Origin: Rhizopus arrhizus
Taxonomy: Eukaryota; Mucoromycota; Mucoromycetes; Mucorales; Rhizopodaceae
DNA length: 64,000 bases
Direction of reading: 5' to 3'
Assembly (NCBI GenBank): GCA_024220505.1
Contig: JAKZZE010000012.1
Span: forward strand, 62,001 to 126,000
The position numbers and the translations under genes are program-made. Positions 21,001 through 34,275 of this stretch are shown here, in pieces. A model generated the notes under the pieces. It saw only the letters and a list, made by a program, of their open reading frames with translations. It ran no database searches and had not been told where the DNA came from. Each line of letters opens with the position of its first letter. Position 1 is the stretch's first letter.

Positions 21001-21466
21001 AGCCTTGGATGTATGCGCCACCTGTCTCACATAACGATTACCGACCTATCAGTGAAGCAGGCCACTTAGATGAATATTTTAAATCAAAGGTGATGTACTG
21101 GGTTAGGAAACGGGGTAAAGTAACTTATGGCAAGGCTTTTCGTCCAACTCATACGGAGCCTCTTCGTCCTTGTTATGGTGCTGATGAAATTCCTGAATAT
21201 CAACTGCAGTTAACTGATTTTGAGGATGATGAAGAATACAGTGGCAAGGCATTTGGTGTTGATAGAGGAATTTGTACTATTTGCTATTCTGAACCATCTG
21301 ACACAACTCTAATGCCCTGTCAACATGGAGAAATAGGCAGCAAGTGTTGCATGCTTATTAATAAATGGTAAATCTATTTTTTTTATTGTTGTAAAATATC
21401 ACTAATGCTTCTATTAGTCATCTGTGTCGTAGAGATATTCAAGAACGGCTTGTTAAACCCCAATAA
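18081..21466 (+). CDS. RSPRY1: RSPRY1-type SPRY and RING protein with split SPRY domain
   Basis: Seven exons (18081-18342, 18411-18860, 18926-19173, 19230-19322, 19374-19544, 19608-21367, 21418-21466) encode 1010 residues. An armadillo-like N-terminal part (LLALEKFAAT, KMCAQWALDH) leads to SPRY (GKWYYEVLLMSHGIIQIGWA, GQGIGDDYNSFSFD, VGTLLDLDN, CIFYINGKDVG), matching human RSPRY1 in order. SPRY is then interrupted by about 360 low-complexity residues (about 470-830) before VRVNFGNEPWMYAPP closes it. The C-terminus is RING-like (CTIC, MPCQH, KCHLCRRDI), but the fifth zinc ligand is Gly. The protein may act as an E3 ligase or adaptor. The stop is 71 bp from that of the convergent S1P lyase. Confidence 0.88.
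20436..20565 (+). repeat. In-frame tandem repeat encoding Arg-Thr-Ser/Ala units
   Basis: Near-perfect 12-nt units of the type ACTAGGACTTCT and GCTAGGACTTCT encode alternating RTS and RTSA blocks (about residues 680-728 of the RSPRY1-like protein). The pattern keeps the reading frame and sits inside the SPRY insertion. Such a basic Ser/Thr repeat could be a phosphorylation or nucleic-acid-binding tract. Confidence 0.85.
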
Positions 21467-21537
21467 AAATAACAAGATATTATCTATATTCTTTTTTTTT
21501 TTTCGCAAAAAAAAAAAGCATTTTATTGATTGTGACT

Positions 21538-23461
21538 TTAAGCTTTATATAAAAGATCGATGAATCCAGCAGCAGCATCATCCAGGATAGTTTTGTCAGG
21601 TACACTAGCAGCAGTGCCATAGATGGCTGCAGTTGCACCATTACCAGAAGAAGGATCATCCACAAGTTCTTTTACACATTCCCTAAGATCCTTCACAAAT
21701 TGTTCAGCACTGTTCACCCATGGCAAGGTGACAGAAATATGAAGGGCAGCTGGATTTTGGACTGCACTTAAATTCCAACCACGTGTAGAAAGTTTATCAC
21801 CAATATCATAAATGTTATATGGTTCATTGGCTCCAAAGGTAAGAACTGGGCCAATTGGATCACCTTTGACATGTAATTGTGGAATTGAAAGCACTCCATC
21901 TTGCATAATTTTACGGGCGCCAATAATTTGCTTACAACTATTGAGATATCCATCTTCACCCATATGCATAAGAGCAGCCCAGCATCCTGCAATTAAAGCG
22001 CCAGGTCTAGAATAGGAAATTGTATGAGCTCATATATTTTTTTATACGTCATTTTGTTACCGAGAGCCTGCGATACTTGGAGACGCGTAAATGCCACCAG
22101 TCCATTGAGAATACAAAAAGTATTGGTATTTTCTTATAGAACTATTACGATACATGATGATGGAGGAACCTTTGGCAGCAAATCCATATTTGTGCGTATC
22201 ACAGGATATAGACGTTACACCTTCAACCCGAAAATCAAACGGTGTTGTAGGAAATCCAGCCTTTTCAAGGAAAGGCATGATAAAACTACCGAGGCAGCAA
22301 TCCACATGAAGTCCAATATTATGTTTTATAGCCAGTTTTCCAAGACCAACAATATCATCTGCAATACCATGAGGAAAATTGACAGCTGAACCAGCAATCT
22401 TTTTGTATATTTTTAGTGTACGTGACTCAAGCATATTAAACAATCTCTTTTTGTCTTACCATAACTGTATTCTTTGTGATTGCTCTAGAAACCCTCTTTA
22501 AATCCACTTTTAATGTTATAGGATCAACTGGTACAGTCACAAGTTTAATATTGAAGTAACTTGCTGCTTTCATAAAAGCAGCATGAATAGTATCTGGCAC
22601 AACCCTAAATTAACTGAGTTTTCATTTTTTTTTTTCTCTTGGCTGTTTCATTTTTTCCTTACATTTCCGGATAATTAATGCCTTTTAGGTCCTTGTACAT
22701 ATCACGGTATGTTTTACACGCCATAAGAATACTTTCTGTACCTCCACTGGTCATTGTTCCACATCCTGTAGCAGGTGCATTGTACATTGATAATACCATA
22801 GCTACAGATTCTGCTTCCATACGTCGAATACCTGGAAAGATCTCAGGGTGCAAAGGATTTGCAACCGCAAATATTTTATATGCCTCTGACAAAAGTCTTG
22901 TAAGATCTTCGCCGCCGTGATAAATGGAACCAGACACTTTTCCACCTTCCCAATCTGCCCTCTTTAATGATGAAAGTCTGCATAAAAATTAGTTTCTTTT
23001 GCCTTTTCTAAATTGCATATGCATACTTTTGTAAGCTTTTCATTACTTCTTCTTCAGTAAATCCTTTAGTAGGTAATTGGAGGTGGATATCACATCCTTC
23101 TTCTTTAGACATGATGGAATGTTCCATTTCAGCAATGGTGCCACCAAGTTCCTTATCGATTTTAGCCTTTACACTAGGAAGTCGACGCAATTGTTTGAAT
23201 ATTATCTAAAGAAAGTTTTCATTTAGTCAGTTGAATCAATCGTGAAATAATACATACTTTCATAACATGGGCTTTCAAGTCATGGTAAGCACGGACAGGT
23301 CCACCAACTAAAACTTTGTTATAAAACTTTCCCCAACAATTTAGTAAAACAAGGATAAACACAATATTCTTCACATGTTGAAGACGACGGCTATCCAAAA
23401 TGTCGTTTGATATTTGTGTAAAACGAATTAAAGTAGGAGATTTGTTCGTTGCGCCTGACAT
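21538..23461 (-). CDS. DPL1: Sphingosine-1-phosphate lyase
   Basis: Six exons (23461-23258, 23205-23027, 22977-22663, 22604-22460, 22398-22061, 22006-21538) encode 549 residues, close to human SGPL1. A short N-terminal hydrophobic segment ([13 protein letters not shown]) can anchor it in the ER. The fold-type I PLP signature is clear: [27 protein letters not shown] and the Schiff-base lysine in [13 protein letters not shown]. It cleaves phosphorylated sphingoid bases to a long-chain aldehyde and phosphoethanolamine, ending sphingolipid breakdown. It is convergent with the RSPRY1-like gene and follows bL21m by 83 bp on the same strand. Confidence 0.95.
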
Positions 23462-23544
23462 GAAGAAGAAAAAGCAAAAGGTTTCCCAACTGAAACAAAA
23501 GAAAAAATAAATCAGGCTCCGCGATATTCCAGTTATTATTTTAT

Positions 23545-24156
23545 TTAAAGCACATTCACTTCAGAAATCCTCAAGACGGTATGTGTTTGTTTATGTTCAA
23601 TTGTACGCTTGTAGTTTTTTCTTCTCTTTTTCTTCACAATTCTGATCAATTTACTTTTGGTGTGTTCAATAACTGTGGCATGAATGTCAAAAACATTTTC
23701 AGGAACATAAGGTGATCCTTTGAGCGTATAATCCTTTGATCCTAGTTCACGTACTTTATCCAACTTGATCACATCTCCAACCTTTACATCCTTTAAGCGG
23801 TTGACAATAACCTTATCATTCTTTGTGACTAAAAATGGTCGGCCGGTAATATCTACGACTGCATAGTAACGTAATTGATCACGAAGTTTTTGAACTAATG
23901 ATGAGGTGTCTGAATGAGTTGCTGTTTGAACTTGACGATAAATATCTATTGGAAAAAGAAGTATAAGTTTTTAATTGTTTAGGCAAGCGAAAAATAGAAG
24001 AAAAAATAACCCCTTTCTTACTTTGTATAGGTTGTTTAACTACAGAAGCTAAAAAAAATATCGGTATAAAAGTTAAAACAGATCCTCTTTTTAATTTACT
24101 TTATTTCTACCTTTGTTCGCAACTGAATTTAATCCTCTAAAGAATGTAGAAAACAT
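23545..24156 (-). CDS. MRPL21: Mitochondrial large ribosomal subunit protein bL21m
   Basis: Three exons (24156-24111, 24048-24022, 23945-23545) encode 157 residues; the middle exon is only 27 nt. The N-terminus MFSTFFRGLNSV is a plausible mitochondrial presequence. The bL21 core is obvious: YYAVVDITGRPFLVTKNDKV, LKDVKVGDVIKLDKV and the basic loop VKKKRRKNYKRTIEHKQTHT. It binds large-subunit rRNA in the mitoribosome. It lies head to tail with S1P lyase, with only 83 bp between stop and the next ATG, so its 3' UTR must overlap the lyase promoter. Confidence 0.93.
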
Positions 24157-24389
24157 AATTACAAGCACGAACAAGGTTACTTTTGTTTCCTCAAAATTAT
24201 TTTAAGAAGGGTCCGTGACTTAATTCTGAAAAAGTCACAAACAGGGCTATTCTGCTTCGTTCTATTTCATGCACCGTGTTTTTTAGCTAATTATTTACAT
24301 CTCAACACGCAAATAAGAAGTTCATTAGCTTAAAAGCCCTTTTCGATGGATAAGAGGTACTTAAATAGAAAAACTGTATGTCTTATATA

Positions 24390-25170
24390 AATCTAAAAGC
24401 CTTGAGCTATTTGCAAGCAAGATTCCATAATACAAAGTACCAACCTATCGCTTTATTAATAGGCTTTCTTTTAATACCATACTTTACTTTTGACCAAAAC
24501 TCTTCACTAAAATTAAAGATGCCAAATATTGACATATTCTTAGCCTATACTTTTAATGAACTTTATAATTGAAAAAAAAAAGTTTATGAATAGGAGCGTC
24601 GTACCATGTAAAATAAAGGCCATGCAGACCGCTTTAGTCAAGGACATCCATGATTGTATTCAAATAATATAAAACATACTCTGTTCTTGAGCCTATTCTT
24701 GCCGTAGTGACTACAGTTTTTTAGTTAGCCTTTCTCTTCTTGTATGCTAATAGTAGGATAGGCTTCCACAAGGAAATCAATAAATTCCTTGGCTAAACAT
24801 GTCCCGAGGATACTTATCAAACTGTCTTTGGGTTTGAAATTCTCAGTTTTGCTACGTGTCTTTCCTCGACTATTCTCTCATATGACTAATATGAGAGTTG
24901 ATATTGAATTCATCAAAAGATACACAATTCTGCTCAAAATTCAATATTCATGACTAAATCGTTGCTTTTCTGAAAAGAAAAATATTTTCAGTTTCAAATC
25001 TTGGAGTGTTTCTAATTTCTTGAAGCTCTGGGCATACTGCTCCTTTACGCATTTATAGAAACTTGACCTGTTGATAGAAATGCTTTGAGGTAAATTCTTA
25101 AAATTAGAAAAACTCCACGTCAAAGCAGAAGGGCCAATACTATCTCTATTTCTTATTTTTGGTTTCAATT
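24390..25170 (-). pseudogene. Decayed Tc1/mariner-type transposase relic
   Basis: Reading the minus strand gives, in order but across frames and stops, ISINRSSFYKCVKEQYAQSF, then FEQNCVSFDEFNIN (first catalytic site), LNTIMDVLD followed by a stop and a degenerate second site ending DAPIHK, then EEFWSKVKYGIKRKPIN (third site region). The order and spacing parallel the intact transposase at 2580-3896. Many stops and shifts show it is long dead. No terminal repeats were recognised. The plus-strand ORF at 24378-24572 is a shadow of this relic. Confidence 0.65.
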
Positions 25171-25860
25171 CTTACTTTGAAGCTATTTAAATCCGACGTT
25201 GCTAATGAAGAACTATTTTATAAGGTAAAAAGAAAAAGCTGTATAGAAACTAAGCCATATTAAGCGTTTTGACATTGTAACATAAAGAAGCAGTTTGAAT
25301 TACAGAAAATTAGCATTTCCTGAAAACATACAATTTTAGTATTGTTTTAGATTGAGATGTGTTGGAGACTATAATAGATTTTCCCTTAGTATTTATGTAC
25401 GAGTCCAAGGAGTACTTGGCTGACGGTATTCAAGCATAATATACTTTTTTTTTTGTTTGTTGTATGATTGCTTTTCATGATATGTTACTCTAAAATTAAT
25501 CAAGTTATAAGACAAATAGTAAGTATTATAAATTCAACGTGCATTCGATCAGGAAGCTTGAAAAAAACTCATTTTATAACAAAATTGAAAGACAAGACGT
25601 GTCTGTGTTGAAAGAAGAAGAATAACCAGTAAAGTTATAGGTTAAATGATATAGTAATGCTGAATTCATGTATAAATTACAGCCTTTATGTATGAGTATT
25701 TAGCATCCTAAAAATCGCTAGAAAGTAGTATATCCCATAAACTCGATTTTAATTTAGTCTATTTCATGGGCAGCTTCTTAGAATATTTTATGTTCATAAT
25801 TGAATGAGTAATCATAAGGAAATTATCTACACATAGTCTTGTTTTTATTTTATTTCTTAA

Positions 25861-29100
<3,240 letters not shown>

Positions 29101-29944
29101 TGTTTGAATTTAATAATAAAAAAAAAAAAGGATTGAAAGGTTTTAGTGAAAGAAAGGCTATCAAATTTGAGAAAAGAAAAAAGAAGTGAAGGTTGTATGG
29201 GACAAAAAGAAGAAAGAGTCAGAAAAATGTTTAAAAAATGGTTCGAATGATGATGAAGAATCTTTTTATTTTATTACAAAAACTTTTTGTTTAGTTTCAT
29301 GTCTTCAACTCTTTTTCAGATATATGAAAGGAATGTGCTCAACTTCCTTTTGTACAATGCAGTCGGAGTTATCGGGTATTCAATTACTTGCACCTCTCGT
29401 CTTTTTTTCTCCTCTTTTCTTTGACTTCCATCAAATTGACTGGGCTTTTTTTTTAAAAAAAAAAGCCAAAGGCAACGTCTTTCTCCTGTGTAGGTTCTTA
29501 CGCATCACCTTGTATTCTTAGATACTTTGATTTGTATAGTTCAAATTTGGTGCAAATGACTTTCTAAATCATGTACTCTTTTTAATACGTGGCCGACACA
29601 ATCAGAAGAAACAGACTGACAAGTACGCTTGTATCTTGTTTACAAAAGTTCTATACTGAAAAAGTCCTTTGACATCAAGCTTTGGTGATTAAAATATAAG
29701 AAATAGCATAAACAAATCCGTACCTCTATGCATATAAGCATACTTTTATTGCTTACTACGGATTGAAAGGAGGAAGAATAACGAAATCTAGCAAATAACC
29801 AAAAGATTTGCATCATCATCAACAGTAGGCCAGATCAAATCAATCTATAATTCTTTTTATATGCAGCTAGTGCCTTTGTTTTCCTTAGATATATTACATA
29901 AAAAGAAAGTCATCAAATGGCTAAAAAATGGAGTAACTATTATA
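29101..29944. other. Intergenic region upstream of the kinase
   Basis: A-rich and T-rich stretches flank the kinase start. The 111-codon plus-strand frame at 29186-29521 is rich in Phe, Lys and Ser, as expected for chance translation of this composition, and is not called. No other signal is seen. Confidence 0.5.
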
Positions 29945-30250
29945 TTATTTAATAGTACTCTCAGGCACCCATCGTATAGAAACTTTCGGAAAGATATTTA
30001 ATAGAATTGCGACATAGCACGAGTGACCAGCTGTTTATCAATAGAAGGAAAGCCGTCAATAGTAAAGCTTCAATGGGCACATCAGATAATGGAGAGCACA
30101 CAGCAGCTAAGGTCCAGAGATTGGTGTTGTCAACAAAAGGAAACCGCTGAAAAGACCAGAGGATTGAATATACATCGTCTTGAGTGAAATTGAGGAGTTG
30201 TAAGGCCCTAGTGTTGGCAGAGCAGAATTGACACTCTGAAGGGGTCAAAT
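29945..30250 (-). pseudogene. Decayed LINE ORF2 C-terminal fragment
   Basis: The minus strand reads CQFCSANTRALQLLNFTQDD, VYSILWSFQRFPFVD and, in a second frame, CAHWSFTIDGFPSIDKQL. These follow the pattern of the post-RT region of Mucorales LINEs (a Cys motif, then Trp-rich helices ending in AHWSF-like text), as I recall it from the family. The frame breaks at least once. The matching RT is not seen upstream, so this is a 3' remnant on its own. Confidence 0.4.
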
Positions 30251-30640
30251 CATTTTCAGATTTTGAGAGAATTGATTGACTATAGAGTTTATGGCAAAAT
30301 AGATGCCATCAAAAGAGTGAAAGACAAGAAGGATAATTCTTTTTAATTGCTTTTGAAGTTTCGCCAGGACATATTTGGGCTTTCAAATCCCAGTACGTCA
30401 CTGACACGCTAAGGACACATCAAGTGTCAATTAACAAAATAAAGATTTTCCCAGTGTACTTTAAGTGCACATGTCTTGAATGAGTTACATGACTTACACT
30501 AAAGAAATTAACCAAAAAGAGTAATCGATTCACCATGAATCAAGCATAAAACAAGAACATAACCATAAGAAAAACCATATAAGAAAGATTAAAGATCAGA
30601 GAAAAAGTTAAGCCACTTAAAACGTGTTTACAACATAATC

Positions 30641-31371
30641 TCATACAGTAGTAACAATACCGAGGATGGAATTGTAACCATTGCTAATAAGTAGTAAGTG
30701 AGAGAAAATATGTCAGCATAAAATAGCATTTAGTTGGATTTCATCAAAATACTTACCAAACAATATTCTTTTCAAATCTGCTGAGGTTTTTGTAAGCTTT
30801 ATTGAGGTAGGTGTTCATAGCTCCATTCTTGATTATTTCACTCGTTAAGTATTTTTCAGAAGTTTTCTAAAGAAAAATATGTTCAATTTATTTACCTATA
30901 AATTGTCTTCCCAAGTTATAATTATATCTTACTAACGTGTACTTTAATCTTTTCAAGGATCTCAGTTGGTTCAAGGTCTCTTTGTCTTTTTGCTTATTGC
31001 TGTGGTCAACAAGTTCTTTTCGGTCTGGAATTCCTTGTATGTTTTTGCTCTCAACTCTTAAGAATTTTTAAGCGGGAGTTAGGTATAAGAACTAATTGAT
31101 TTTATACGCTAAGAAGCGTATGTAATCTAACCATAAAGTCGTCTTCTTTGAAAGCAATGTAAACATTTCTTAAAATATTATTTGTGTTTTTTATGCTTAA
31201 AATGGATTCAATTGATTCTCTGATCATCTTTTCCACTTGTTCTTTATCTTCTGCTGAATATATTTTTTTTCAAATAATTGGTAATTCAGAAATCCTCTAC
31301 TAAGTAATTAATGATGTATTTGACTAAATTGTTGCATAATTTAATTTACTTGCGAAATTATCTTGTAACAT
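30641..31371 (-). CDS. Unrecognised five-exon gene (145 aa)
   Basis: Five exons (31371-31350, 31253-31108, 31049-30933, 30866-30757, 30683-30641) join with correct phases at all four GT-AG introns (96, 58, 66 and 73 nt) to a 145-residue frame from MLQDNFATEDKEQ to GIVTTV. The product is Lys/Glu-rich and mainly helical: VEKMIRESIESILSIKN, NVYIAFKEDDFMVRLHTLL, TLNQLRSLKRLKYTL, NTYLNKAYKNLSRFEKNI. No domain is recognised. Four consistent junctions by chance are unlikely, so I think it is a real, possibly lineage-specific gene. The first exon (22 nt) is the weakest part. Confidence 0.5.
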
Positions 31372-32190
31372 GAAGTGAAAAGTTACGCTTTAGTTGTATC
31401 TCAATTTAAAGTCAGAAGATATATAAGAAAGATTGATAATTGAATGTCTTCATCTCAGTAACGACGTGGGCCGTCATTTAGAGGGGCACAGTTATGAACA
31501 TTAGGGTATTATTATTTGAGTAGAAATACGGTCTGTTGATCAGTATATTTGTCCCTACAGGCCGAAATGTCGAACAAATAAGCTCCTTTTATTCTTGATG
31601 CTTGGAATAGCCTAATTTGCAACATACTCAACTGAAAAGCGTCATCACTGTGAGCTGAAACAGCTTAGTCGTGCATTAGAGACACCTTAGTGCCTGCTGC
31701 TACGGATACGTATGACCTATTTCTTGCTCTGCGGTTGGGCAGTGCAGATTGGGGCTCTACCAACTGACTGAGATTTTGCGGATTGGAAAGAACTATGAGG
31801 CAACAAGGATTGGAACTGGTATGCCTTCCAACCACACAGTTGCCAAAGTAGGAGGTGGAGACATGATGGATATCCTCCCTTCTGCTTTTAACTGAGTCTC
31901 TTCGTTAATCTTTCCCTTCCAAATAGAAGCAAAAAAAAAAAAAAAAAAAAAAAAGGATTTAGAAATTTTTTATTATATATTAAATCTAAAAATAAAGAGT
32001 TGCGTGAAAGAGCCTTTAACACTTCATACCCACCTTCCACTCTGGCAACTGTGTGTTTGGCGCCAGAAGCATTGTGTTCACACATTTTGTAAATAAAAAA
32101 CCATATACCAAGTAAAGATAATTTAGCACGCTTTTAAAAAGAAAATTGGCGGCTTTCATAACTGTTTCTACCTCACGTTCATCATAAAAA
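31372..32190. other. Repeat-like region with poly-A and an inverted repeat
   Basis: GC content rises between about 31560 and 31870 with no ORF. A segment at about 31826-31862 (plus) and one at about 32018-32066 (minus) share a ~45 nt similarity and both encode an HTVAKVGGG/HTVARVEGG-like peptide, so they are inverted copies of some element. An A run (about 31931-31954) lies between them. A stretch at 31750-31771 read on the minus strand resembles a tRNA D-arm, but no full tRNA folds around it. Confidence 0.4.
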
Positions 32191-32199
32191 AAATTGGAT

Positions 32200-33472
32200 A
32201 GTATCATTTACAAAGACGGTTTAGAAAACCAATACGATAACAAAGGAAATGAAATAGTGGATATTGAAATAGAAGTAGGTAACGAAATGTATCCGATTGA
32301 AAATGTGATAAATTTTAATACCTATATTGATTTGAAGCCAGTTAAGAAAGAATTCATCCGCTGAAAAGCCTCAAAATGATGATAAAAAGGGCTCATACAA
32401 GCATTATAAGGAATAGTTTTTTTATCTTGTTGAGGGAAAAGGAATGAGTGTTAGAGCTGCCGCTCTGAAGCTCGACATTAATGTGTGCACAGCACAGGGA
32501 TGGGTTTCAAAGAACTATGAAGGCCCTCAGGAATATATTCAGGAGTCATTTAGTAGTGTAAGACCACTCGGTAGACCCCCTGTCCTAGCAAATGAGCACA
32601 AGGATTATATGATTCAGTGGGCGGACGAAAACACCAATTCTGTTATGTTAGAAGATATGCTTGATGTTTTGACTGAAAAGTTCGGATATCTTCAAATCAT
32701 TAAAAGTAGCTTCAATAAGTTTGTTAGGCAAAAATGTAGGGTTACCTTTAAGCAAGCGCATATGCAATCTGTTCAGAGAAAATAGTCCTGAAAAAATTGA
32801 ACAACACTGCGAACAGATTAAGAGATGTATGGAGACTGACTTGGATTTCACAAGCAGTTGTGTGTTCATAGACGAAGCAATCTTCCATGCAAATCTGAAG
32901 AGGAGCTTTTCTTGGTCTAAAAAAGGAAGCTGCACAGTTGTAGAGGTGTCCAAAACGAGAGCAAAGATCACCATCATTCTAGGTGCTATTTCTCCTTTTG
33001 GCTTTGAGAATATAAGTGTAAGACGTCCCCGAGCACTAGCTTCGTCAAAAAAGAGAAAAGCAACTAGAGGAACAAAAGCGAAAAAAAGCAACAATGGCAG
33101 TACAGCTACTGGCCATTTCTTCAACTTTTTAGTAGTGTTTTAGATGTAATAGATCGTCATGAACAATTTTGAGGATATTATCTGGTATTGGATAACATAT
33201 CCATTCATAAGCATGAAAACGTTCAAAAACACATTGAAAGCCACGGCTATGGATGTGTATATCTACTTTCTTACTCTCCTGAATCCAATCTAGTTGAGCA
33301 ACTTTGGAGTGTTTGCTAAGTCAAACTCAAAGGAGAACAATTATTGGATGAGGAAATACTAACAACAATAATTTCAGATGCTCGCAGCCGATTCTTGTAT
33401 AATGACCTACAAGGATTTTGTAGATATTCTGCATCCAAATTTGAAGACTGTCTCAACCGTAAACCTATCTAA
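32200..33472 (+). pseudogene. Decayed Tc1/mariner-type transposase
   Basis: A helix-turn-helix part (GMSVRAAALKLDINVCTAQG, RPPVLANEHKDYM) is followed after a frameshift near 32780 by SCVFIDEAIFHANLKRSFSW (first Asp), then after a stop near 33142 by LVLDNISIHKHENVQKHI (second Asp) and YSPESNLVEQLWSV (Glu). All three catalytic residues survive but at least two frameshifts or stops break the gene. It shares details such as SPEKIE and KTRAKIT with the relic at 42.3-43.2 kb, so these two belong to one subfamily, distinct from the intact copy at 2.6-3.9 kb. Confidence 0.8.
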
Positions 33473-34275
33473 TAAGTCTGCTCATTTCGTGTATATGATA
33501 ATACGTGATTTTTTTTTAAAGCACACTAATTAATTTTCACAAATATATCTTAAACCTTCATAATTACTTTTTTTTTCTTTGAAAATAATAAATAATTAAC
33601 AGTATTTATCAGCCGCACTGTATGTGTTTATTTATCTTTTCCTCTGCGTGTTGAATATTATTAATGTTTCCACTTATATAAAGTTTACCTTATTCACACA
33701 AAAAAACACAAGTTTTTACTTTACTTCAAAATATACACAGCCAATAATTGTAAATAAAATACTATTAAAACGTAAGAAATATACATTTAATCATTGAATT
33801 ATTTTGACATCGCAAATTAAAATTCAAACATTTAATAAGATCATGTGTTCAAATAATATTTCTATTTTCAAGATTGTATGTTTTTTGAAATACTAAAGTA
33901 TTACCATCAACCCAAACGCATATTTATAGACAGTCACCAGTTCTCTTTTACTAGGTATTTATTCTCTCACATTGTCTACTTTTTAATTAAGATAGTAGTT
34001 GATTCATGACTGCTCGAGAGAATTAATAATGAATGTTGTGATGTACACATTGATCGGTGAGACTGTTGCAAAAATACTCGATTTAGAAAGTATTTGGATG
34101 AAATATTTTTCCGGTTTATAAGCAGAATTTCTTAGATCATTAAGGCGCCATTCCATTTTTTTTATTTACCAATGATATACTTCCGATTGTTGAAAAAAAT
34201 GTGCTTGATTAATAATCGCTCTTTTATATAAAAAGACTGAGAATTATTCCATATACCTTCAGAATAGAAAAAAAC
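33473..34275. other. AT-rich intergenic region with OYE promoter
   Basis: No gene is supported. A TATA-like box for the next gene lies at 34225-34232; otherwise the region is plain AT-rich sequence. Confidence 0.55.
34225..34232 (+). promoter_or_regulatory. TATA-like box upstream of OYE
   Basis: TATATAAA lies 44 bp before the ATG at 34276 in a region otherwise less regular. Position and sequence fit a fungal TATA element, but in an AT-rich genome such matches arise by chance. Confidence 0.4.

Noticed and set aside
29186..29521. 111-codon plus-strand frame upstream of the kinase
   Set aside because: Its composition (Phe, Lys, Leu, Ser) follows from AT-rich sequence, and no domain or intron structure supports it.
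31700..31800. A complete tRNA gene
   Set aside because: Only a D-arm-like segment is present; acceptor, anticodon and T stems cannot be paired around it.
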